Source of the DNA: Prunus persica
Lineage: Eukaryota; Streptophyta; Magnoliopsida; Rosales; Rosaceae
Assembly: GCF_000346465.2 (NCBI RefSeq)
Contig: NC_034016.1
Location: 19,951,548-20,015,547, forward strand
Length of the DNA: 64,000 bases
Direction of reading: 5' to 3'
The translations under genes were made by a program, and so were the position numbers. Of the stretch, positions 47,901-58,982 are shown piece by piece; position 1 is the first letter of the stretch, and every line of letters starts with the position of its first letter. The notes under the pieces were generated by a model. It was not told where the DNA came from. It worked only from the letters and a program-made list of their open reading frames with translations, and made no database searches.

Positions 47901-48060
47901 CAAACCCCTCGTTCAATTCCACACACACACAGACAGACAGAGAGAGGAGGAGGGGGGGGGAATTGTTGTGTGTGTTGTATCGTACCTTTCCATCTGGGGA
48001 AGCAAATTCAATTGCAGGAGGAGAAGGAAGCTCTCTGCGATAGAGACCAGCCACTGCCAT
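44948..48060 (-). pseudogene. Phytochelatin synthase copy B, frameshifted in exon 3
   Basis: Eight exon equivalents on the minus strand: 48060-47986, 47865-47709, 47542-47306, 47151-46988, 46721-46670, 46198-45971, 45768-45256 and 45013-44948. Splice sites are kept and the catalytic residues of the papain-like fold are recognisable: SEPAYCGL (Cys), [13 protein letters not shown] (His) and LILDVARF (Asp). Exon 3 is 237 bp against 239 in copy A. Its middle is strongly diverged, the [13 protein letters not shown] block is gone, and an in-frame TGA appears at 47390-47388. Exon 4 onward is therefore out of frame. The C-terminal end is shorter than in copy A and differs in sequence. Alternative splicing could rescue it, but I see no good candidate. 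Confidence 0.75.
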
Positions 48061-48974
48061 CGAATCTGCTGCCTTTTGTTGTTCTGGGATTCAAATTTTC
48101 CTTCTCGCTCGGATTTCAGAGGCTTTGAGGTTAATTGAAAAATCAGAATGAGAAAACTGAAAGTGAGACTGATTTCTTGAGCAAAGGTCTCTGCTTTGGG
48201 CTTCTGCTTAGAAATTCAGCAAATAAATTCTCTTTTTTTGTTATTTTAAAATTTGACAAACGGAATTGGTTGACCGTTTTTTCCTTTTTATTTGTGGCGG
48301 GTAGGGTACCGACCATTCCATTTTGGCCTTTTAGAATTCAAAACTGAAACCTAAGGAAGTCATGTTTACAAGCGACATGTCGTTTTGATACCACAGGTTG
48401 TTACAATACACAATACGACAAAAAGAGTGCTCTGCTTGGCGGTCAGCCCAATGCTTTGAGCTGATTGGGTGATGGGTGGTCATATTATACATAAATAAAT
48501 TTTTTTTTTTTTTTTAAAGAAAAAGTCTCATTGTTAATGAGATGAGACCATATGTCATTTATGAATGGGACCTTGCAAAAACTCAATTCAAACGCCCTTG
48601 ACTTGAAGAACAGTCACAGGTTCGAACTTTCATAGATATACATAATAAATAAATAATTCATGGTTTGAATTTTGATAAAAACTCTCTCTACAACAGAGTC
48701 AAAAATACATACAGATAGATGTAAATTGTAATGATCAAGAATTTCGTCTGTAAAAAATTAACATTGTATGTGTCCTAACATCAGTATTTAAGTTCGCACA
48801 TGACCCGGTCAGCAGCTTTATCAAGGGGAAACAATCGTCTCTTCACCATGACTCTTCTGCATCATCATGAAGTATTCAACTCTACAATATAGCCCCTCCA
48901 CAATGCCTCTCTTTCTGTAACAAATTAATAAGTACATCCGAAACGGGAATTGCAAAACGGGTTAGTAAAGAATT
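48061..48974. other. Intergenic between the two phytochelatin synthase copies
   Basis: This holds the promoter of copy B and the 3' flank of copy A, on the same strand. It is AT-rich with no coding exon seen. Confidence 0.45.
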
Positions 48975-51900
48975 CTAAGGAAAAGGAGCGCCAAGATCCT
49001 CATCTACCCTATCCTCTTGGCATTTCTTGAGAAGTTGGAGCTGACGCCGTAGGTGCAAAACCTGTGCCAAGCCAGTAGTTAATGTTATGAAATCTTTGAA
49101 ATGAAAGTAAAGTGTCTGTGAAATTAGCAGCAGAAAGATTAATTTGGGCATGAAAAAATATTGGAAATCATATACATTGACCAACTTTGCAGAAAAATAC
49201 GCAAACTTTCCTTCAGGAAATATAGGGTGAAGATATCCAAACTTCAAAAACGTACATAAACAGTAGAATTAATTAACAACTTATCTGAATAACGACACTA
49301 ACAAATGAGAAAGCTAACTGAAAAGTACCAATGAAGTGAGAAGTTGCAGAAAGGATCAAAATACACAAGTTTAAATTTTACCTCTTCTTGAAGCAAAGTA
49401 GGAAGATTATTAGTGGAAACAAGGTTATTTATTTCTTTCAAAAGCTTCTCCTCCTTAATCCCAGACCATGTCTCCGGAGGTAGGGATAGTAGAAGTGCTG
49501 TTAGAACATCACTGCTAGCTGGGTGCATGCCAATGTGATTTATTGAGCCTCCACAAGAGCAACCTGAATTTTTTCGGGATGAAGGAACTAGCATGTCCAT
49601 CCGCTCCTCAGTTTCACCGTTTACCACTGTCCCACTCACCACTGTGACTGGCTTCTCACCATTAGCCTTCAAGCATTTCACACATGTTTCCTGACAGCAG
49701 TACATCTCTGAGGAGGCAGACTTCCCAGACAAAATTTGTGCCCCTTGGCAGCAAACACTCGCAGCAATGTTTGGCAAGTTTTCTTCATGACCAGAAATTA
49801 AGTTTCTGCAGCATGAATTTGCTAAAGATAATAATTCTGCCACATGTTTAAAAAGGCCAGTTTCCTGCACTTGTCTCAGTACCTCCTCCTGCAAATAAAA
49901 ATTTGGGCATTGAGATTTTGAGGTGCAATAAACTAGAAAAATAGTATGGCGTTCATAAAGGTAAAAACAGAGACAATTCTCTGCAGAAAACAGGGGAAAA
50001 GAAGAAACGGAAAAATAAATGAGAAGCTGTAGAAGACTAGATTACCTTGAGGGCAAGCCTAGCTTTTTCCTCTGGGCTTAAGCTTTGGTCACCATCTTCT
50101 CGTCTCCGAACTTCTGCAACCCACTTGATGAACTGCCCAAAATTGGATGGGAGAGACATGAAAACAACAGAGAGGACTTCCTGAATGTCTTCCACCTCCT
50201 CTGACTTTAAGAGAAGAGGAACATCATCCATTAAGTATTTAGCAATACCAACCCAACTCTCATGTTTACAGCTCTGCAAGAAGCCCCATAGACAAATATC
50301 TTCAGCAAGCATACAATATGTAAGAAATTCCAAGATTTCAGATTACTCTAGTACACAAACATACTTCCAAACACATACTAACACACAACATATAGGAGAG
50401 ACGGAATACAATAATGACAATTCAAGAGATCAAGAGACAGACTTCTGTTCATCTCTCTGATATGTCCAAAATCAGAAATTGAGGCACTCATCAAGGAACT
50501 ATCTTCACTATCAGTTAAAGCAACAAAATTAGCTCTTAAGAAGAGGATACGGAAGTGAAAACATCAACCTTGCTTCTCAATTATACTCATCTCTTATAAT
50601 TCTGAACGAAAGAAAAAATGCACAACGTAGGTAAAACTCATATTGACTACTAGACAGGAAAACGCATATAAACAAATTACTAACCCTAAAAGAAAGGGAA
50701 TAAGACATGCACATCAAGACAAAAGAAAGAAAAAATGCACAATGTAGGTAAAACTCATATTGACTACTAGACAGGAAAACGCATATAAACAAATTAATAA
50801 GCCTCAAAGAAAGGGAATAACACATGCACATCAAGACAACCAGAATGTACTGTGTGTTAGTGTAAGGGGGAGTTGGGTTTGGGTTTTGAAGTCATAAAAT
50901 TGCCAAATTCAATCATACCAGGGTATAAAGTTGTCCTGGCTCCCTGTGAGGCCTAGATATAAGCATGAACCTGGGCAGAAAATGGAACTTAAGAAGTGAG
51001 AATGTAATTTACATTCAATGCATCTCATAATTTAGCGAAATTATACAGAAATTGCTTCCAACATGCATATCCGATTTAATTGCCATTAGCTGTAATATTC
51101 ACTGGCACACAAGAATGCATACCCTCTGCGTTGTCCAGTAGATAAGTCAACATTATTCATGGCGTCCCAAAGAATTTTCAGGGGCACCCAATGAGGAGGA
51201 TACTTAAAACGTGCAACATCCAAAATAAGCGCCATGTCATTTCCAGCATGATAGCCACCAATAGGTGAAAAATGACCAGTACCCGTCTGCAATAAAAATT
51301 TGATTCTTACTAGTCAATACCTGATCAATTTTCAAAGAATTGGAGAGTGTGACAGAGGGAAATTTAAGCAGAATCCTTAGATGAGATAATCATCAGTATA
51401 GCAGTATAGTAATTCATAAGGCTGAGAATACCAAGCATATCTACAGCTAACTTAAAATAATGGTTCCACCAAAGGAAATGCACAGTAGTATGGCAATTAA
51501 TAATACCTGTTTGAGAACTGATCTATCATATGATGAGATCACATGACAATCATCAGAACTAGAACATCTCATGACATATTTACGAAACTCCTCAATGGTG
51601 CTATGATTTGTGCGGAAGGCTTCAACTTTTGCTCCAGCACAGTGAGCCAAGCATACAAGCTTCCCAAATGAGATGCCTCTAGCTTTGACTGTCTCCAACG
51701 GTTCGCAGCAGTCTAACATAGATTCATCAAACCATCTCCAGGGTCCTGTGGGATAAGTTTAAGTGTATAATACATTTGCATTATAGGATCTAAATGGATG
51801 GAAAATCATGGACCAGAAAAGTTTACTACATTCAAGACATTTGCAAACCATGATGGAGTCAATAATGAGAGACAACATCTACTATATTGTGACAATGTGT

Positions 51901-52958
51901 TTATACTATGTAAAGAATACCAATATTGTATCAGAAGTTTAGGAGCAACAAAAGCTCAAATGCTGATGATTAGTAGCATATCAATTGAATATTAAGCATC
52001 AAACCCTCAACTAATTAGGTAATGACGCTGATTATAACAGTTAACACAGTTTGAGTATCAACAGTTCAAATCATATCAACATGGACAATTTCAAAATCCA
52101 TGTAAGCTTAAGTTGTCAAATAAAACTAAAGGATGTGATTAACAAAAATTGGCCAAATATCTATGGCTTATACAATAAAACTTATGCCATTCACCAGATG
52201 GAAAACAAAATGATATTTTCAAACCCATTAGATGATGAATCTTACCTTTCCATTTCCTTCCAGGATCAATAGCAAGGGCATTCAAGACCATGGAGAGGCT
52301 CGCCAATCCACAATAAGCCGGCTCCGATTGTGTCTGAAAATTAGAAATTAACCTATAGAAGTTTTCCATAGTTCCATTATGAATGGCTTCGAGAAAAAGT
52401 TGCTGCAATTCAAAAAACAACAAAGTTAGGAATAATAAGCAGAAAAATCACTCACTGCCTAGAAAAACATAAGGCCCACATAATGTGACTAACAAACTAG
52501 TACAGTCCAAAACACAGCCTTACTCTTACAGTGAACTGAAAAATTCTTATCAGATTTTGCTTAGCTACATATTTACCTCTCCTCCATTCTACAACTAACA
52601 TTACATCAACTGTAAGTACGACACGAACACATTGTACCAAAATTTTACACACACACACAAAATATACGAAAAAAGAAATTCAGACTGCAGTATCAAAATC
52701 CTGTGAGTTCTTTGTAAAAACAAAAGCATTTTACAGAACAAAGTTGCAAGCTTTAATTCTAAAGCATAACAGAATCGCAAACCAACAAATAAAAAATAAA
52801 ATAAAATAATTGGGATCATAAAAGAAAATATGATTTTGAAGGATATATAAGGGAGTGAGTGACGAAGCAACTAAAGCTTGTACCTTTCCTTGTAAAGAGG
52901 CAAATTCGACTGCAGGGGGAGAAGGAAGGATTCGCCTATACAGCCCAGCCATAGCCAT
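48975..52958 (-). CDS. Phytochelatin synthase copy A, intact
   Basis: A cytosolic gamma-glutamylcysteine dipeptidyl transpeptidase that makes phytochelatins from glutathione to bind cadmium and other metals. Eight exons on the minus strand: 52958-52884, 52402-52246, 51745-51507, 51286-51123, 50970-50919, 50273-50046, 49888-49382 and 49061-48975. They sum to 1509 bp, 502 aa, the plant family's length. The catalytic triad is complete: Cys in SEPAYCGL, His in [12 protein letters not shown] and Asp in [27 protein letters not shown] and the Cys-rich C-terminal sensor region ([21 protein letters not shown]) are present, ending in [16 protein letters not shown]. Activity depends on metal-blocked glutathione. 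No lesion is seen. A broken copy lies downstream and an orphan first exon upstream. Confidence 0.94.
50608..50841. repeat. 117-bp tandem duplication in an intron of phytochelatin synthase A
   Basis: GAAAGAAAAAATGCACAA begins at 50608 and again at 50725. The two 117-bp copies are nearly identical and sit in the intron between the 52-bp exon and the 228-bp exon. An ORF running through both codes for a repeated peptide and is not a gene. Confidence 0.9.
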
Positions 52959-54137
52959 TTTTAATTATTTCTTTTTATTTTTTTCAAAATTTAAACCGAG
53001 AAAAAGCAAAAAAAGAAAGAAACAAATAAGAGTATGATTTGGTAGGACTGAGAAATGTGAATTATTGAGATGTCCAAGTCAAAAGGGTTTCTTTCTGTAT
53101 GTGGGAGGCAGAATGCTTGCTAGGGTTTTGGTAGGAAAATTCTCTGTTTGGGCGAATAGGAAGGAACCCGCGTAATTAACTGTTTCAAAAAGCGAGAGTT
53201 TTAGTCAAAAATGTGGTAGAAAACAACAAATGAGTCCAAAAATAAAACCCTTCGAAGAATAATCAACGAATAGGATAAGATTGTCATTTTGCTGCAAGGG
53301 GGCTGCAAACTTGGCGTTGGCGATGGCGATGGGATGGCGATGGCTATGATGACGAGGTGGGGATTACGTAACGTGGGTGGATTGAAGATTTTGTTTGTTT
53401 TTCAAATTTGGACTTATTTGGAAAATTAAGTGTGTTATTAAATAAGCATTAACCTTAAGATGTTGGTGTTATCAAATCCATTATATGATACTGTAACTTA
53501 GATTAAACATATCAAATTTTATCTTTGGCTAATAGTATAACACGAGTTAACAGTGTGATTATCACATTTTTATATTTCTCGTACTTCTAATATAACAACT
53601 TGAAAAACTAACCATATTATTATTTTTTTTAAAATTATATGAAATTGAGCTGCAAAATTCGAAACGCAAAATTTTTGAGCTGCAAGCTCTTTCATAATTA
53701 CTTTGATACGATGAACAAAACAATAAAACTCTAGCTCATTAAATAATACACGAACTAAATAAGTTTATATATATATATATACACACAATTGAGGTTGAAG
53801 TAAGGAGAGATTCGAAACACAAGACCTTTGAGCTACAAACCCTTTTGAAAATTTGCTTTTATACGATGAACAGAACAATGAAACTCTAGCTCACTAAATA
53901 ATACAAACTCGATAAGTCTTACGTTTTGTTAAGACAAACTAATTTGCTTTTATCTAATAATTGTTATAGTAATTACGTGAAGCCCTAGCTAAACTTTCAT
54001 GCTAAACACCCCTTGAATCATAAAAAGATCATTTAAAAACGATGAACCAACCTAACACCAATGTGTTTTTGAGACACCAACATCTCCAATATTCAAGCTA
54101 ACTTAAAAGACAACATTAAAATCACAAAGCCACAAAC
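52959..54137. other. Promoter region of phytochelatin synthase A
   Basis: No coding exon seen. It holds short GATGGCGATGG-type repeats near 53318-53347 and two copies of a degenerate stretch around 53650-53720 and 53800-53890 (GAACAAAACAATAAAACTCTAGCTC-like), so part of it is a local repeat. The orphan first exon lies just upstream. Confidence 0.4.
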
Positions 54138-54245
54138 CTTGCCATGAGAAGAAGCAAACTCAATTGCAGGAGGAGAAGGAAGAGGTCGTTTGTAAAACCC
54201 AGCAGACATGGAAACTTTCTTAGGTTTCTGGTCTTGCTCCACCAT
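54138..54245 (-). pseudogene. Orphan first exon of a third phytochelatin synthase
   Basis: From ATG 54245 the minus strand codes for 36 residues. The last part ([20 protein letters not shown]) is the conserved N-terminus of phytochelatin synthases, ending at a GT donor in phase 0. No further exons of such a gene follow before the start of copy A, 1.2 kb downstream. It may be the remnant of a third tandem copy or an alternative first exon. Phase 0 would let it splice to exon 2 of copy A. Confidence 0.6.
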
Positions 54246-55560
54246 GGTGTTTCTGTGAGAATGCTTTGCTTGGGAAAATTTTGATGGGAAATCACAAGTA
54301 GAGAGAAAAAAAACAGAGGAAGAGAAGTTGAGTTCTTTCAAGTGGCTGCACAATTTAAGAGGAAGACAACATGAGACGAAAGTATTAGGACTTTTCCAAT
54401 CAGTGCTTAAAGTACACCACGTTTGATTCATTATTGTTTTGGACAATGTGGTCAAATAAATAAGCAGATAATTACTTAGTTAATCTCTGTTTTATTTGCT
54501 CTTCATCTGGTGTGTTTTTATTTATTTAAATAATTTAATTTGTTCTGTTCCAAGCAAAATCTCAGTTATTTGAGTGGATAAGAAAGGAAACAAAAGATGT
54601 TGATTTGCTTGTTCAAGTCAACAAGGAATGAAGAAAAGAGGGAAGTTTGATTCTGGTCAATGAACATCTGGGAGGGAAAAAACGAGGAAAGTACTCTTCC
54701 GTCCTCGATTTGGTATATCTTTTTTAGCCCAGGCCCAAGTTGGCCTGTGATACACAGAGGCCTTTAAGCCCAATCAAATGGGCCAGAAGTTTGTATATAT
54801 GAATAAATGATAAAAATTAAAAAAGAGGCCCAAATGTAAAACGCTAGATTTCCTTATATTTTTTTATTTTTCATGCATGGAGGAGGGTCGAAACCGAACA
54901 AGAAAACCTAAGTGCCGATCATCGTAGGCCTAGAGTACTAAAAAATTCCGACTAGTTAAAAGAGGTTTTAAGTTCAAATATATTCATCTTTTTTAATTAA
55001 TAATAAAAACAAGTAGCGTTATCATAATGGTATAAAATACTTCACGGGTTCACGAAACAATGTTATTGTAATCTAGTACCAACAAAAACAAGTATGAGTA
55101 CCAAAGAAAAATACTAGTACCGGTTAAAACAATTCCGTAATCGTAAACACCAAATGATGCGACAATTGTAAAATTGATTTTATGTGTTAAATTTGTCAAA
55201 CTTTTAAAAATTAAAATAATAATAATCAATTTATAAAATAAAAAAAACAACATCATCTATTTTGAGCAGATAAAACACTGTCATATCATCCATCGCTTGA
55301 TATCTAAATTTTGGGATCTACCATTGAATTCTTTACTCAAAATTATGCGAACAAAACAAACCCTAAGCTAAAGGTATGCAAATGGAGTCAGTGTTTTCCT
55401 ATGAATCCCAATGATTCCATTTTAGCGTTATTTTGCATATTGTATGTGGACCACTCTCTATCCCTCTTTTCCCTAGTTTCAGAAATCAGAGCCCCACCTC
55501 CTCTAGGCTCTGTTTGCTTTCCTTCCACTCCAAGACGCAGCAAAAAGGTCAAAAGCCCAA
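54246..55560. other. Intergenic, no gene recognised
   Basis: AT-rich sequence without a recognisable exon or element border. Confidence 0.4.
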
Positions 55561-56070
55561 AAGCAATAACAGCAAAAACGCATTTTGAACATGTGGGTCC
55601 CAATGGTCCCTCCCGCGACCTTACAGCTGCGATTGGAGCAAAACGACCCCGTCTCCAACATGGAATTCGCATGCCTCTTACATTTCCGCAAACGGATCCT
55701 CCGTACAACTTCCACGTGTCGACACGGTCCAAGCCGTGCCCCTGATGCGCCTCGTTTTGATCGGTTAGGCGTCGCTTTCATGGTACAGCAGCTGACACAA
55801 GACAGTAAGTCGGCGGGTGCGGCGCAGCTCTGTCGCTTCGCGGTTGCCAATGTCCGCGCAGGTTCCTGTCGGCTCCTCCGCCGGCTAACTCCTCCGAGCC
55901 CAGCCTTTCTGCCGGTTAAAGGTCGAACGCCTTTTAGCGGCGAGGGCGGGAATGTGTCCGTTGAAGCACTTTGGGGTACGGGGTTGATGTGGTCGAGGTT
56001 TTTATCCGGTTCAAATCTTAGTGGTCTTCTGACTTCTGGCCCCGATGTCTTCTGCTTTACATAATTTGCA
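55561..56070. other. GC-rich island with long overlapping ORFs, unassigned
   Basis: Composition changes sharply to GC-rich and CpG-rich. Both strands have open frames here (plus 55585-56064, minus 56099-55503), but neither protein resembles a known family and both are Arg/Ser/Pro-rich, as random GC-rich DNA is. CCACGTGTCGACACG at about 55712 contains an ACGTG core (G-box/ABRE-like). A promoter or first exon of an unrecognised gene, or an old insertion, are all possible. Confidence 0.3.
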
Positions 56071-57024
56071 GAAGGTTGGTGGAGAGCTATACGGTCCATG
56101 TTGTAAATGTCTGCAGTACCCCTGTCAGTTTTTATCCTTTTGGGCGAACTGCATTCTGTATTTATGTCATTTCAAATTTATCAATCCCTTTTTGACCCCC
56201 CAAAAAATCCCTATGATATATTGTTTTCTGGACCGAAGTTTCTATGATTATTGGGTGTTGGTGTAATTTTATTTTTGAAAATAAAATGAGATTTGGGTAA
56301 AGGAGGTTAATTTAATTCTGGTCATCTAGTTTAAAAAATTTGTGAGAATAATTTTATTCTTTATAATAAAATAACTTGGAACAAAAATGTAATAGTCATG
56401 GTGATTGTCGATTTTTTTTTTGGACACATATCAATGTCATGTCCCGTTTATATACAGTGATATACAAATTTTACTTGAACGTACTATGCATGAGTAATTA
56501 ATATTAAATTATGTGACAATTTCAAGCATTTTCACTTATCGATTTTTCACTTCATCCAATTGTTGCATTTCGGTCCTTAACCTTAAAGCAATTTTTGTAA
56601 AACCAAGAAGGCAAAAATTATCTTGCAATAAATACTGTATGCAAATCTAAAAATGTATATAAGAAGAAATTCCCCTAACTTTACTTATATCAAAATGGAA
56701 ATATTTAATTTAAAAGAAAAGTTGGTAATTGTTTGGTCTTCTACTCCAGTCCAAAACCAAGGCCACGTTGGTAAATTCACTAAAATTTGCAGAACCAGCA
56801 GCAGCATCAGAAAAAAGCCAGCCTCCTCCTCATTTAAACACCATGATCCAACCACTTCTCTTCCTCAGAGAGAATGAGAGATTGAAGAGACCTCACCTTA
56901 ACATTCCTACACCCTACCACACCCTCCCTTTTTTCTCCTTATATCCACCAGTCTCCACCTCCTTCTCTCAAACCCACTTATTCACAGACTCCAAAAAACC
57001 TCTCCAACTTCCCTTCTCTCTTCA
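56071..57024 (+). promoter_or_regulatory. Upstream region of the LRR gene
   Basis: AT-rich up to about 56880, then a pyrimidine-rich leader (CTTCTCTC/ACCCTACC type) running to the ATG. CTTATATCC near 56937 could serve as a TATA element. No coding exon is recognised. Confidence 0.35.
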
Positions 57025-58431
57025 ATGGCTCAGTTTCCTCTGTTCCATCCATTTTCCAAATTTGCCCTCCTCTTCCTCGCAACCCTCCTGTCCACAGTCG
57101 TCCTTTCGCACCAGCAGCAACCCCTCCTCAGCTCCACCGAGCAAGACGCCGTCTACCAAGTCCTCGACTCCATCAACTCCGCCATCCCCTGGCGCTCCCT
57201 CTTCCCCGACGACCTCTGCTCCTCCGCCCCACACGGCGTCGTTTGCGACTTATTCTCCAACCCCGACGTTTCTTCCCCCGAAACGGCTCACGTCACCGAG
57301 CTGAGTTTCGGTTACGTTTCGGACTACACGCCCAACCCGCCTTGCTCTTCCAATTCCACCATCGACCCACTTCTCTTCACGTCCTTCAAATACCTCCGCA
57401 AGCTCTTCTTCTACCAATGCTTCACCGAAACGCGGGTCTCGGTCCCCGAAATTCCGCCGAGTTTCGGTTCAAGTTTGGAGGAGCTCGTGTTCGTGGACAA
57501 CCCGTCTCTGGTGGGCTCCATCGGTGGCATACTGGGTAATTTCACCAACTTGAGGAGGGTAGTTCTGACCGGAAATGGGTTTAATGGGAACATCCCAGAC
57601 GAGGTTGCCCACTTGGTCAACCTGGAAGAGTTGACTCTGTCTCGGAATCAACTCGGCGGCGAAATTTCTCTGAGTTTTGCCAAGTTGAAGAAACTGAAGG
57701 TTCTTGATCTGGGTGATAATGATTTTGCCGGAAATGTCCCTGAATCGGTCGGTAATCTCTCGGAGCTGTTGAAGCTGGACTTGACCTCCAACGGGTTTTC
57801 TGGTCAAATCCCAGAGAGCTTAAAGAACATGCAAAGGCTAGAGCTTTTGGACCTCAGCCTCAACCAGTTTAGTAACTCTGGGGTTCCTCTGTTTTTGGCT
57901 GAGATGCCTCAGCTGAAACAAGTGCATTTGAGTGGGAACTTACTGGGAGGGAAGATTCCGGAAATATGGAAAAACCTGGGAGGTCTTTTGGGAATAGGAC
58001 TCTCAGATATGGGACTGGTTGGGGAAATTCCATCTTCAATGGGTGTGCATTTGAAGAATCTGAGATACCTTGGGCTTGACAATAACAAGCTTGAAGGGAC
58101 AGTGCCTGAGGAGTTTGGATTCTTGGAATCTGTGAATGAGATTAATTTGGAGAACAATAGTCTGAGTGGTAGGGTTTCATTATCTCGCAGTTTTTCTGCC
58201 AAATTTGGGCACAAGCTGAAGTTGGCTGGAAACCCACAACTCTGTGTTGATGGCTTCATCTTCTTCTCCAAGACTAAGAGTGCTGCTGGTTTGGAGCAAT
58301 TGAAGGTTTGCAGAAAACCGCATAAACCTAATCCTGCGCTTCTCAGCGTGGTTTCTTCTTCAGTGCAGGTTGTTGTTCCTTCTAAGCTTCTGTTTGCCAC
58401 TTGGGTTTTGTTTATGCTTATCTTTGCTTAA
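57025..58431 (+). CDS. Secreted LRR protein, PII-2-like/receptor-like protein, 468 aa
   Basis: An intronless gene starts at ATG 57025, whose first ~28 residues are a clear signal peptide. An N-terminal capping region with paired cysteines (DDLCSSAPHGVVC, PNPPCSS, FYQCF) precedes about 9-10 plant extracellular LRRs of the LxxLxLxxNxLxGxIP type (LRRVVLTGNGFNGNIPDEVA, LEELTLSRNQLGGEISLSFA, LLDLSLNQFSNSG). The C-terminal cap has CVDG and KVCRKP. The end is a hydrophobic tail (SKLLFATWVLFMLIFA) with no cytoplasmic kinase, as in GPI-anchored proteins. Order, length and single-exon structure match the PIRIFORMOSPORA INDICA-INSENSITIVE 2/RLP29 group, implicated in growth responses to a root endophyte. 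The orthology is inferred. Confidence 0.85.
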   Translation: MAQFPLFHPFSKFALLFLATLLSTVVLSHQQQPLLSSTEQDAVYQVLDSINSAIPWRSLFPDDLCSSAPHGVVCDLFSNPDVSSPETAHVTELSFGYVSDYTPNPPCSSNSTIDPLLFTSFKYLRKLFFYQCFTETRVSVPEIPPSFGSSLEELVFVDNPSLVGSIGGILGNFTNLRRVVLTGNGFNGNIPDEVAHLVNLEELTLSRNQLGGEISLSFAKLKKLKVLDLGDNDFAGNVPESVGNLSELLKLDLTSNGFSGQIPESLKNMQRLELLDLSLNQFSNSGVPLFLAEMPQLKQVHLSGNLLGGKIPEIWKNLGGLLGIGLSDMGLVGEIPSSMGVHLKNLRYLGLDNNKLEGTVPEEFGFLESVNEINLENNSLSGRVSLSRSFSAKFGHKLKLAGNPQLCVDGFIFFSKTKSAAGLEQLKVCRKPHKPNPALLSVVSSSVQVVVPSKLLFATWVLFMLIFA

Positions 58432-58631
58432 TAACTGGGATTAGACTTAATTGAGTTTTTTTTGTTTTTCCTTGAGAGAGCTTGGGATTAGGTCATCTAA
58501 CAGATTAAGAAAGGAACAGGTTTTATACTGACATGGAGATGAATTTTGGATGTGCAGTCAATGTGGTGATACTGTGGAAAAAACTAATGTAATTGTGGAC
58601 TTTTTTTTAATGGAAAGTGCATATAAATTAT

Positions 58632-58982
58632 TGTTAGAGTTTTGAACAGATTTTGGAGAAGAAAAGAAAACAATATGCAGGGAAAAACCAAGAGACCAGC
58701 TAAACAATTCTTCTGTATTTTTGTATTGTATTCTCTGCTTCTTTTTGGGCAAGCTCAGTGTGAGCAATTTAACTGTTAGAAGCACAGCTGGATTCTCTTA
58801 CATCATTAGAGAATCACAGCCTTACATTCAAAACTGATATCTAAGATCATTACACGTGTCTATAGCCACTTACCATTTAACTGACGCCTAACACTTGCCT
58901 ATCTTAGTGACTAAGTGAATACACAATCTCAGATCAGAGGCCTAACATCATTTATATCAGCTCACACACTTATATTTCAACA
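58632..58982 (-). repeat. 3' LTR of the Copia element
   Basis: 351 bp, TGTTAGAG... to ...TTTCAACA on the plus strand. It matches the other LTR throughout. The stop of the polyprotein lies 13 bp inside it. Confidence 0.95.

Noticed and set aside
50577..50834. 85-codon ORF with a repeated hydrophobic peptide
   Set aside because: It arises from an intronic 117-bp tandem duplication on the same strand as the gene, between two coding exons.
55503..56099. Minus-strand 198-codon ORF as a gene
   Set aside because: It overlaps a similar-length plus-strand ORF, has Arg/Ser-rich random-looking composition and no recognised domain. It is listed only as a GC-rich island.
56729..57304. Plus-strand 191-codon ORF overlapping the LRR gene start
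   Set aside because: It is a Pro/Ser-rich alternative frame of the LRR gene's 5' end and pyrimidine-rich leader.
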